From JAQCEJ01 sp046160425 (GTDB lineage: Bacteria > Planctomycetota > Planctomycetia > Planctomycetales > Planctomycetaceae): 25,606 bases of DNA. The DNA lies in the NCBI GenBank assembly GCA_046160425.1, contig JBJXGP010000214.1:1-25606 (forward strand). Reading direction: 5' to 3'. Position 1 is the stretch's first letter. Every line of letters begins with the position of its first letter. Positions 1-7,435 of this stretch are shown piece after piece. Made by a program: the position numbers and the translations under genes. Under the pieces are notes generated by a model. That model was not told where the DNA came from and ran no database searches. It was given only the letters and a program-made list of their open reading frames with translations.

Positions 1-5
1 ATCAT

Positions 6-581
6 ATGCCACAAGAAGTTCAAGAAATAGAAATTGAAAATTCAGGATTTTCAAGGCCGGTGGAATGCTCAATATATTTATGTGCGATGCCATTTAACTT
101 CGCCAGACTCAAGGTTTATGGTGGCAATGTTGATAAGGTTACCAGGGTATTTGATGACCTAAATCGTGAGTTACTTGCTCATTCAAGTGAGCTAACATGG
201 ATTCGAAAATACGCAAATAGCTCGTGGCAAATTGTGCCAACGATGGTGATTGTGTCAGTAGCAATACTATGTGTATTCAATCTGGTTCTTGGCCTAACGG
301 GCATGTCGAATAATGCTTTGAAGTCGTCAGATAACACTTCCATTTTTTATCTGTTTTGCTTTACTGTAGCATTCGGCCTTGCATCCTTTGCTCCTGTTGG
401 GCTTCGCAGACTTGCGAGATTTGCAATTCCTCCCATTGAATTTCGCGGTAAATTACGCGACATGGATTCGAACAAGAGGCGAATCTTGTATTGGGTGGGG
501 GGGGCAATATTTCTTCCAATTGTGCTAAATGTATTTTGGGCTGTTATCGCTTATTTTTGGGGGATGGCTTCGACGACTTGA
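6..581 (+). CDS. Hypothetical three-helix membrane protein, possibly 5'-truncated
   Basis: I do not recognise the family. The product from the first ATG is 191 residues. It has a soluble N-terminal part of about 75 residues and three hydrophobic stretches (about 77-98, 112-132 and 160-184) separated by a basic loop (GLRRLARF, NKRR), so it is probably an inner-membrane protein. The frame has no stop between the window edge and this ATG, so the gene may begin outside the window. The DNA is clearly more AT-rich than the genes to the right, and codon use differs, which fits an accessory or recently acquired gene. A run of eight G (497-504) sits inside the third hydrophobic segment and could be a slippage or assembly-error site. 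It converges on the RNase P RNA gene. That it is coding is fairly likely; its function is unknown. Confidence 0.55.
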   Translation: MPQEVQEIEIENSGFSRPVECSIYLCAMPFNFARLKVYGGNVDKVTRVFDDLNRELLAHSSELTWIRKYANSSWQIVPTMVIVSVAILCVFNLVLGLTGMSNNALKSSDNTSIFYLFCFTVAFGLASFAPVGLRRLARFAIPPIEFRGKLRDMDSNKRRILYWVGGAIFLPIVLNVFWAVIAYFWGMASTT

Positions 582-665
582 AAAGGCGTCACGAATTCTT
601 TTTCTTAATCACTTTCAAACATTCGCAATAAGTCTGATACAGGAACTGCCTTTATTTGCCAAAAA

Positions 666-1054
<389 letters not shown>

Positions 1055-1060
1055 GTAGCA

Positions 1061-1066
1061 ATTATA
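1061..1066 (-). promoter_or_regulatory. Probable -10 box of rnpB
   Basis: A perfect TATAAT lies on the minus strand and ends 7 bases before the P1-defined 5' end of RNase P RNA (1054), the expected distance to a transcription start. No good -35 hexamer is visible 16-19 bases upstream, so only the -10 is claimed. Confidence 0.6.
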
Positions 1067-1330
1067 ACAGCTCTGCAGGAAATTCTCTGTGGGGAAAACA
1101 GAGGTTTCAGCCAAAAAGTGTCGTGTGAGTCTGTTTTCAGCATTCCGGCAAAGGGGGGAGCGGGTTAGCGAACTTTGTGATTTTCGAAAGAGTTCAGGAG
1201 AGGCGAATTGACTCTCCCCATTTCACCCGATAGATTTGAATAGTGAGCGTGACATTCTGAATCGCTCGTCAACATTTCTTCCCTGAAATTATTCTACGAT
1301 TTTCCGGGCCACTTCGAAGGCTCAAACAAT

Positions 1331-1861
1331 ATGCTTGGCGAACTGATCCCGCGGGGCGGGGGCGACCCCATCCCGCTCCTCAAACCCCGACTTCTCATCG
1401 GACGGCGTAGCGCATGCGACGTTTGCCTGCGCTTCCCGAACATCTCCTCCCACCACTGCCAGCTCGAGTTGATCAACGGCTATTGGTACGTCCGCGACCT
1501 GGGGAGCAGCAACGGGATCAAGGTCAACGGGACGCGTTGCGAATCCAAATGGCTCATGCCGGGCGATATTCTTTCGGTCGCCAAGCACCACTATGAGTTG
1601 TCGTACACGCCCACGTCGGATGGACCGCCGCCGGAAGATGCCGATCCGTTTGCCCTGAGCCTGCTGGAAAAAGCCGGATTGGCGAAGCCCAGAACCGAAC
1701 CTTCACCGTCGGAAAAGCGGTCGCCGAAAACGTCGTCGAGCATCGATCGTCCGGACTTGCCGCCGCTCAAGGATGACCTCCCGCACGATCCGGTGGGATC
1801 GGACGACATCATGCAGGATCAGGATTCGGATTGGTTCATGCCCGCCAAACAGTCGCGATGA
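1331..1861 (+). CDS. FHA domain protein
   Basis: A 176-residue protein whose first 95 residues are an FHA domain, the fold that binds phosphothreonine. The family signature is intact: GRRSACDV at about 24-31, SSHHCQLE at 39-46, and DLGSSNGIKVNG at about 55-66. The rest (about 97-176) is Pro/Ser/Asp-rich and probably disordered. It ends in an acidic stretch followed by a short basic tail. There is no membrane segment or signal peptide, so it should be cytoplasmic. A GAAGG lies about 10 bases before the ATG, and no upstream start is better. In the bacteria where their partners are known, FHA proteins read Ser/Thr-kinase output. No kinase is nearby, so the partner cannot be inferred. It is separated from rsgA by a 75-bp inverted-repeat element. 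Confidence 0.88.
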   Translation: MLGELIPRGGGDPIPLLKPRLLIGRRSACDVCLRFPNISSHHCQLELINGYWYVRDLGSSNGIKVNGTRCESKWLMPGDILSVAKHHYELSYTPTSDGPPPEDADPFALSLLEKAGLAKPRTEPSPSEKRSPKTSSSIDRPDLPPLKDDLPHDPVGSDDIMQDQDSDWFMPAKQSR

Positions 1862-1882
1862 TCGCCACGGTTTCACTTGTCT

Positions 1883-1957
1883 CCGCAGAAATATCTTGGC
1901 TGTATAGGCATGAATATCATTTGAAGACCGCTCGAACGGACCCAAGTATTTCTGCGG
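1883..1957. repeat. 75-bp element with inverted ends, copy 1
   Basis: The left end CCGCAGAAATATCTTGG and the right end CCCAAGTATTTCTGCGG are inverted repeats of each other, apart from a one-base bulge. A second element at 6616-6690 has the same length. Its left 23 bases are identical, its right 17 match at 15 positions, and the middle shares GCTCGAACG. I count about 57 identities in 75. It sits between the FHA gene and rsgA, 22 bases before the rsgA start. No target-site duplication is obvious. It could be a small palindromic intergenic repeat, a miniature element mobilised in trans, or a structured RNA or regulatory site. Confidence 0.75.
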
Positions 1958-1979
1958 GGTAACATAAAGCACATCGACC

Positions 1980-3167
1980 GTGGCTAAGAATGACCGACGA
2001 AAAATTCGTGTCGAATTTCGCAAGAACCGTCACCGGGGGGTCCGCGCAAATGATCTCACCCGCTCGCATCGCCACGATGAGCCTAAACTGAACGATGCCG
2101 AATCGCGGCAACGGCTCTCGGGTAAGGGAGAGCAGACCCGTCGCCGCACGATCATCACGCAAGATGACAATGCCTCCGCCGGGCAATCCGGCCCCATGCA
2201 GATTGACGTCGCGACGGAGAACTGTATCGGCGGGAGAGTGATCTCCGCCATCGGCCTCAAGGCGGTTGTACAACTGGATTCGGGCGAACGGCTGTCGTGT
2301 ACCGTTCGGCGATTGCTCAGAACACTTGTGCGTAAAGAACGGACACCCATCGTCGCGGGAGATACCGTACTTGTCGAACGCGGTTCGAACGATGAAGGGG
2401 TCATCGTTCGCGTCGATCCTCGCAAATCGGCATTGACCCGCGGCACCGACCAGAAAGTGCAACTCATCGCGGCGAATATCGATCAGGTGTTGATCGTCAT
2501 CTCGGCGGGACTTCCCGATTTTAAGCCGCAGTTGCTCGACCGGTTTCTGATCAGCTCCGAAAAAGGGGGATGTCAATCGATTATCGTGATCAGCAAAATC
2601 GATCTGGTCGATCCGCTCGAACTGATCCCGGTCGCGGGGCGATACTCGCAGTTGGGGTATCCCGTCGTCATGACGAGCACACGGCTGAATCGCGGCTGGA
2701 AGCAACTTCGGCAACTCCTCGCCGGAAAAATCACCGTGCTCGCGGGGCAAAGCGGAGTCGGTAAGTCGACGCTGCTGAATGTCATTGCCCCTTCGCTGGA
2801 ATTGAAGACCGCGCCGGTGAGCGACGAGACCGGAAAAGGCCGCCACACCACGCGCACCGCAGAACTGCTGACGATGCCCGACGGCGGCTGGGTCATCGAC
2901 ACTCCGGGGATTCGCCAACTCCAGTTATGGGACGTGCGGCGGGAGGAGATCGAGGGCTATTTCGTCGAGTTCCGTCCCTTCGTGCCGATGTGCAAATTTC
3001 CCAATTGCTGGCACCATCTGGAAGAGGATTGCGCCGTTCGCCGGGCCGTTTACCAGCGATTGATCAGCCGCACGCGGTACGAAAGTTATCTCCGGATGTT
3101 GCAGGATGACGAGTTCGTATTGCGCCGACCGAATTCAACCGTCGAACGCGATTACAACGTCGACTGA
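1980..3167 (+). CDS. rsgA: Ribosome small-subunit biogenesis GTPase RsgA
   Basis: RsgA is a circularly permuted GTPase that acts late in 30S subunit maturation. The 395-residue product has a basic N-terminal tail (1-30), an OB-fold region (about 83-150), the GTPase core (about 165-320) and a C-terminal zinc module. The motif order shows the permutation: G4 (SKID, 205-208) comes before the P-loop (GQSGVGKST, 256-264), then G3 (DTPG, 307-310). Zinc ligands are C338, C343, H345 and C351 in CKFPNCWHHLEEDC. G4 has Ser where Asn is usual. The start is GTG; no Shine-Dalgarno is evident, but the MAKNDRRKIRVEFRKNR start fits the basic N-terminus of the family. Residues about 30-75 form a long linker. 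It could equally be named YjeQ or EngC. Confidence 0.95.
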   Translation: MAKNDRRKIRVEFRKNRHRGVRANDLTRSHRHDEPKLNDAESRQRLSGKGEQTRRRTIITQDDNASAGQSGPMQIDVATENCIGGRVISAIGLKAVVQLDSGERLSCTVRRLLRTLVRKERTPIVAGDTVLVERGSNDEGVIVRVDPRKSALTRGTDQKVQLIAANIDQVLIVISAGLPDFKPQLLDRFLISSEKGGCQSIIVISKIDLVDPLELIPVAGRYSQLGYPVVMTSTRLNRGWKQLRQLLAGKITVLAGQSGVGKSTLLNVIAPSLELKTAPVSDETGKGRHTTRTAELLTMPDGGWVIDTPGIRQLQLWDVRREEIEGYFVEFRPFVPMCKFPNCWHHLEEDCAVRRAVYQRLISRTRYESYLRMLQDDEFVLRRPNSTVERDYNVD

Positions 3168-3171
3168 CCGC

Positions 3172-4701
3172 TTATTTCGACGACGCATCGTCTTTTGACG
3201 TTCCGCCGCGAAGATCGTAACAGAGTAGCCGTGGACCGACGTTGGTCAGCAGGTCTTTCGTATTCTGTGACACATAGAGCAGTCCCCGGCTGAGAACGGG
3301 CATGGCCCACGTTTCCCGCCCCGCGAACAACCAGGCTCGTTGTTCCATCTTGTAACCTTTGGGAGTCAGATCGAGCCACAGCAGATGGCCGAGTTCGCCG
3401 AGGCACAGAAACTTTCCGTCGACCATGAGCAGAGTTCCGCGCATCGTGCTGACTTCGATTTTCTCTTCTTGCTTGTTGACCGGGATGGTTTCCTCCCAGA
3501 GGGGAACCTCCCGCCAGACGACTTCCCCGGTCTTGAGATCGACGCAGACCAGCGAAGCGTCGGGTTCGTTGCGTCCATCGAAGGCGTACAAAAATCCCTC
3601 GTGTGCGACGGCGGTGTTCCAGTGCAACCCGACGTCTTTTGTCGTCCAGAGTTGCTCGTGCGTCATGTCTTCGTTGATTTTCAATAAGGCACTGCCGGCT
3701 TTGTAGGTCGCGGTGACGAAGACCGTGTCATCCACGATGACCGGACACGAGGCATTGACTGATTCATACGACTTGCTGCGCCACGGAAATTCAAAATCGA
3801 TATGGCCGTTTTCGGGATCGAGCGACAACAGACCCCCCGTCGGCGGATTGCTGTCCCCTCCCGCGAATACGAAAACCCGTTGCTTGCCGTGAACCGTCGC
3901 GGGGATCGGCGAGGCGTAACTCGGTCCCCACTTGTCTCCCGCTCCCCAGAGCAGGCGGCCGGTCTTGACATCGAACGCGGCGACGCAAGGTCCATCGGGT
4001 GCCCCGACATTGATGATCACTTTGTTTCCGACGACGAGCGGAGTGCCGACCGAGCCGAAGAAATCTTGCGGGGCCTTGAACTCACGGGAAACTTCGCGCT
4101 TCCAGATCAATTGTCCGCTCGGCAGATGCAGGCAGATCAATTGTCCTTCGGCTCCGTAAAGGAGAACGCGATCGCCGTGAATGACGGGGCTGGCACGGGG
4201 ACCGTTGCCGTAGCCGTATCGGTCCTGATATTCCGAGGGGTAGGAATATTGCCAGTACGCTTCCCCCGTTTCGGGATGCAGGCATTCCACGAGCACGTTG
4301 TCTTCAACGCGATGCGTGAAGATCAGCCGGTCGCCTTGAATTGATGGCGACGAATAGCTCATTCCCTTTTTCAACTCCCACACGAGTGCGGGTCCTTTTT
4401 CGGGCCACTCGTGCAGTAGTTCGGTTTCCGACGAAATTGGTTTGTGGTCCGGCCCCATGAAGTGAGTCCAGTCGTGCGTCACTGCCGTCGCCGAGAGCGG
4501 CTTGGGAGCCGTATGAAACGTGACGCGATCGTAAGGTTTCGCCTCATCGATCGAAGACGATTTGATAGTCATCACTTCAGGAGGGGCGGGATCCTCAAAC
4601 GCCGTCGCGGGTTTTTCCGTTCCGGCAAGCGGATTTTCGGAGCTGAGTAGCATGGTCGTTATACAGCACAAAACTCCCAGCGTCAGGCAGAATCGATTCA
4701 T
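3172..4701 (-). CDS. Secreted PQQ-like beta-propeller protein
   Basis: A 509-residue protein with repeated propeller blades of the quinoprotein/BamB type. The blades recur as variants of HPETGEAYWQY, LPSGQLIWKR, DVKTGRLLWG and DLKTGEVVWRE, each ending in a Trp-bearing strand. I start it at 4701 (MNRFCLTLGVLCC), because this gives a clear N-terminal signal peptide and a GAAAG lies about 8 bases upstream; the longer frame to 4797 adds an unrelated-looking leader. The protein should therefore be exported. The early DWTHFMGPDHKPISSE segment resembles the start of planctomycete PQQ-propeller proteins. The family contains both enzymes and scaffolds. I see no clear enzyme-specific active site, so the role is open. 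It converges on rsgA with a gap of four bases (3168-3171). Confidence 0.85.
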   Translation of the reverse strand: MNRFCLTLGVLCCITTMLLSSENPLAGTEKPATAFEDPAPPEVMTIKSSSIDEAKPYDRVTFHTAPKPLSATAVTHDWTHFMGPDHKPISSETELLHEWPEKGPALVWELKKGMSYSSPSIQGDRLIFTHRVEDNVLVECLHPETGEAYWQYSYPSEYQDRYGYGNGPRASPVIHGDRVLLYGAEGQLICLHLPSGQLIWKREVSREFKAPQDFFGSVGTPLVVGNKVIINVGAPDGPCVAAFDVKTGRLLWGAGDKWGPSYASPIPATVHGKQRVFVFAGGDSNPPTGGLLSLDPENGHIDFEFPWRSKSYESVNASCPVIVDDTVFVTATYKAGSALLKINEDMTHEQLWTTKDVGLHWNTAVAHEGFLYAFDGRNEPDASLVCVDLKTGEVVWREVPLWEETIPVNKQEEKIEVSTMRGTLLMVDGKFLCLGELGHLLWLDLTPKGYKMEQRAWLFAGRETWAMPVLSRGLLYVSQNTKDLLTNVGPRLLCYDLRGGTSKDDASSK

Positions 4702-4881
4702 TGCAGATCTTTCACAAGCTCGACAAAGGCGATGTTGCTTCGGTACATACCGTTGATTGAACCGAACCCATTCGCAGAATGCAAGCGGCATTGTCATTCG
4801 AAAGGTCAGTGTGGGTCGATGAGACGGCGAATTTCAAAATTGAATGCGTTTGCTCATCCCTGTTGAAGTTACTCTTCCGGT

Positions 4882-6567
4882 TCATTCACCCTCGCCCGCT
4901 TGTGGGAGAGGGATGGGATGAGGGTTCTGAATGATCGCCGGTGCAGACTCAGCCGCTTGCGGTCGGGGAAGCCGATACAAGCGATACATGCTGTTGCGAT
5001 AAATGGGTACAAGATCGATTGGGCCCAGCCGCTGTGCCAGAAGATAATCGGCGCCGCTCATCTGTTGGAAACGTAGCAGTTCATCTTCGGAATAACCGTC
5101 GGGGAACGATTGCTCAGACCAGCGGGCGATCAATTTCAGTCGGCGATTCCACTCCACGAGATGCGGGGCATCCTGTGGGCAGTCTTTCAAGCTCACGAAC
5201 TCGGCCCGTTCGGCGTACCAGCGGAATCCCCAGTTGTGATTGGGTGTGATGAATAAGGCCTCCGCCGGCGTCTGCCGATCGATCCAATCGCAAATGTCCT
5301 GCCATTCGGCGAGATGCTGTTTTGACATTCGGCTCGGATGTTCGTCGCGGCGGGCATCGGCGAGTGAAAATCCCCATAAGGCAAAGCACACAATGGTTCC
5401 CACGATCGTGAATGTGGCCGATAATCGTCGACTCACGGTTTGTGCGATCTGCACAATCGCGATTGCTGAGGCGATCGGCATCATGCCGTCAAACAGGCGA
5501 AAGGGATAGAACTTGAGCAGCGCCATCCGCCAGGCGAAACCCGGCATATCCCCCGCCGGTCGCGGACCCCAGCCGATGGCGATCCCCACGAGTGCCAATA
5601 CGATGGAGATGCCGATGAACCGGCTGAATAGCTGCCGTGCCGGCGTCGAGTCGATCCAGCGTCGGCCACATAACCAGACGGCGATCAGTCCACCGGCATA
5701 ACAATAGTTTGTGATCGAGAAAGCCATCGGATCGAGATGATGCGCCAGCCGATAAAAGACGTGAATGTACGTCGCCTGATACTGCTGTTGAGCATCGCCG
5801 CTCCACAACAGCGTGAGCGCCGATAACAGTCCCGGCAATGCCGTCACCGTAATAACGAGCGTTGCAAACAACCAGGGTAATCTCCGGTCGGCGGCATGCG
5901 CTGGGATTTCCGCCAATTCAATCGATGCGCGAGGATCAGTCAGGGGGACTCGCCGACGCGGAAAATTCCATCGGCACAGAATTTCAGCCAGCGTCATGGC
6001 GAGCAAGGCCCAGATTCCGACAAGGGTATGAAAGCTGATGGCAGCTCCCCATAAGGCGGCGGCTGGGATCCATCGTCGATCCATCGTGAACGAGATCGCC
6101 AGCAACACCAGACCGTAAGAAAATACCTTTGCTTCACAGCCGCGAATGATCCACTCGCCGGAAAAGTTTCCCGAGGAGGCGAGAATCAGATAGACGAGGA
6201 TAGCCCCAATAGGAGCGGGTCCATCAAGAGCGAGACGTCGGCACAGACGGACCCAACCCAAGGAGAAGAGCGAAAACGCAAGAATTCGGCCCAGCCAGGC
6301 CGTTTGTTCGAGCGTCAGCAGTCGGGTCGCTATGCCCAGCGTCTGATAGAAGACGGTATGCGCGGGGGTCGATTCCAGGAAGAGATCGCGGCGACACCAG
6401 GCGGGATCCCAATGATGTCGGGCCATCGTGAGATAGTGTGGCTCATTCGCAGCGGGAACAGGCCAGCGAATGGCGGAATCGGCAAAGCAAAGGAACCCGA
6501 CCGCGAGAATTGTCCACGCTTGACCCGCTCCGCAAAATGACAGGCGATCGGAGAGACTGCTGTGCAT
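4882..6567 (-). CDS. Polytopic membrane protein, DUF6798-like C-terminus
   Basis: About 561 residues with roughly 10-12 hydrophobic helices across the first 430 residues, then a soluble C-terminal part. That part (QDICDWIDRQTPAEALFITP, then GFRWYAERAEFVSLKDCPQ) resembles the DUF6798 domain seen in planctomycete membrane proteins. The early ANEPHYLTMARHHWDP stretch, between the first two helices, recalls the first extracytoplasmic loop of GT-C/PMT-like glycosyltransferases, but activity is inference. The start is uncertain: ATG at 6567 is preferred, and a TTG at 6609 adds 14 residues. Neither has a clear ribosome binding site, and the TTG lies only 6 bases from the 75-bp repeat. The last 14 residues (NPHPIPLPQAGEGE) are encoded by a palindromic intergenic repeat, so the natural protein end may have been altered. 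Confidence 0.75.
   Translation of the reverse strand: MHSSLSDRLSFCGAGQAWTILAVGFLCFADSAIRWPVPAANEPHYLTMARHHWDPAWCRRDLFLESTPAHTVFYQTLGIATRLLTLEQTAWLGRILAFSLFSLGWVRLCRRLALDGPAPIGAILVYLILASSGNFSGEWIIRGCEAKVFSYGLVLLAISFTMDRRWIPAAALWGAAISFHTLVGIWALLAMTLAEILCRWNFPRRRVPLTDPRASIELAEIPAHAADRRLPWLFATLVITVTALPGLLSALTLLWSGDAQQQYQATYIHVFYRLAHHLDPMAFSITNYCYAGGLIAVWLCGRRWIDSTPARQLFSRFIGISIVLALVGIAIGWGPRPAGDMPGFAWRMALLKFYPFRLFDGMMPIASAIAIVQIAQTVSRRLSATFTIVGTIVCFALWGFSLADARRDEHPSRMSKQHLAEWQDICDWIDRQTPAEALFITPNHNWGFRWYAERAEFVSLKDCPQDAPHLVEWNRRLKLIARWSEQSFPDGYSEDELLRFQQMSGADYLLAQRLGPIDLVPIYRNSMYRLYRLPRPQAAESAPAIIQNPHPIPLPQAGEGE
4889..4925. repeat. CCCTCNCCC-type palindromic intergenic repeat
   Basis: The element contains the hairpin CCCTCGCCCGCTTGTGGGAGAGGG (4889-4912) followed by ATGGGATGAGGGTT on the plus strand. 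This layout, with CCCTCACCCC-like flanks around a CTCTCCC...GGGCGAG hairpin, matches a palindromic repeat that recurs in many GC-rich bacterial genomes. It overlaps the 3' end of the membrane-protein gene and may also serve as its transcription terminator. Confidence 0.6.
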
Positions 6568-6615
6568 CGGACGGAGCGGGGAAGGTATCACCGGAAGTGG
6601 TTCATCCAAGTGCTG

Positions 6616-6690
6616 CCGCAGAAATATCTTGGCTGTATGACAATCATGTTAAAGTGAAACATGCTCGAACGAACCCAAGTATATCTGTGG
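6616..6690. repeat. 75-bp element with inverted ends, copy 2
   Basis: Same length and orientation as the element at 1883-1957, with a perfect match over the left 23 bases. The right end reads CCCAAGTATATCTGTGG. It differs from copy 1 at two positions, one of which (C to T) keeps a G-U wobble in the folded form. It lies in the gap between the start of the polytopic membrane protein and the stop of the 54-residue protein. Its neighbours therefore differ in orientation from those of copy 1, which argues against a simple gene-specific operator. Confidence 0.75.
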
Positions 6691-6776
6691 TTTAACAGAG
6701 AGGAATTCGATTCCAAATTCTCCGCACGGTAATGTTCGAACGGAGACTCGAGACATCGACGTCCACGACAAATCGT

Positions 6777-6941
6777 TCACTTGGACTTCTTCGCCTTCTT
6801 GGCGGTCACTTTTTTTACTGTTGCTTTTTTACCCGTGGACTTTGCTTTTCCTTCGGTTTTCGCAGGTTTACCCCCGAAGACCTTGTCCCAGCCGTTCCAG
6901 AATTTGGGGTTTGTCCCCGTGCGTACGATCGGTCCACCCAT
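6777..6941 (-). CDS. Small Lys-rich basic protein, 54 residues
   Basis: A short gene read directly from the minus strand. The product starts MGGPIVRTGTNPKFWNGWDK and continues VFGG, followed by a tail of about 30 residues that is mostly Lys, Ala and Thr (KKATVKKVTAKKAKKSK at the end). The start is well supported: AGGAG lies 9 bases before the ATG. The two parts differ: a Gly/Trp/Phe-containing head of about 24 residues, and a tail like those of histone H1-like bacterial proteins, which could bind nucleic acid. I recall similar short heads in planctomycete hypothetical proteins, but cannot confirm this here. There is no signal peptide or membrane segment. The 100-residue ORF on the opposite strand (6732-7034) looks like a shadow. 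Function is unknown; a DNA- or RNA-binding role is inference from charge alone. Confidence 0.72.
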   Translation of the reverse strand: MGGPIVRTGTNPKFWNGWDKVFGGKPAKTEGKAKSTGKKATVKKVTAKKAKKSK

Positions 6942-7250
6942 GCTGTTCAACTCCTGATTAGCGACGACATGTTATTTCGTTTGTGGGCGTCGTCTTACCC
7001 GCAAGAAATCGACAACCTCCGAATGGCATATTGAAAAGTGCGATCGCGGAAGAACTCAGATCATGAATCAATGCAGAGATGTTTGTCAAGCCTCGCGAAA
7101 TGATAATCGGTGACGGGGTGTAGTCGCTCGAGGGCGATCTCTGTTTTCCGGCTCGTCTTCGGGCTGCAATTGCCTATGAATATGGACCATATTGCATATG
7201 ACGGAGATGATGTTGAAAGAATAAACTTCCCTATGAACGGGATCCGCTGA

Positions 7251-7280
7251 TTGACGATGCATTTGAACGCCGACTACAAT
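7251..7280 (+). promoter_or_regulatory. Sigma-70-like promoter for the FHA-GAF-phosphatase gene
   Basis: TTGACG (7251-7256), an 18-base spacer and TACAAT (7275-7280) make a good housekeeping-type promoter with a start near 7287. It is the only strong signal I see in the otherwise empty stretch 6942-7435. It is compatible with either candidate start of the downstream gene (7337 or 7436). Confidence 0.5.
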
Positions 7281-7435
7281 GAGAGATCGTGGTTGAACCT
7301 TGCGGTTCGTGATGCCGATCACCGAACCGCGGTGTCATGCTAACAACTTTCAGCGCCCGTTGTCAGGAGACGTCTGATTATCAGGCGAACTCTCTATATC
7401 CGGGTCTGGAATCACTACCTGCTGAAGGTATCGAT

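Noticed and set aside
1917..2918. A 333-codon ORF opposite rsgA
   Set aside because: It is a long antisense shadow of the GC-skewed codons of rsgA, with no recognisable domain.
6732..7034. A 100-codon ORF on the plus strand
   Set aside because: It overlaps the better supported 54-residue gene on the other strand. Its Leu/Phe-rich run is the reverse of the Lys codons of that gene.
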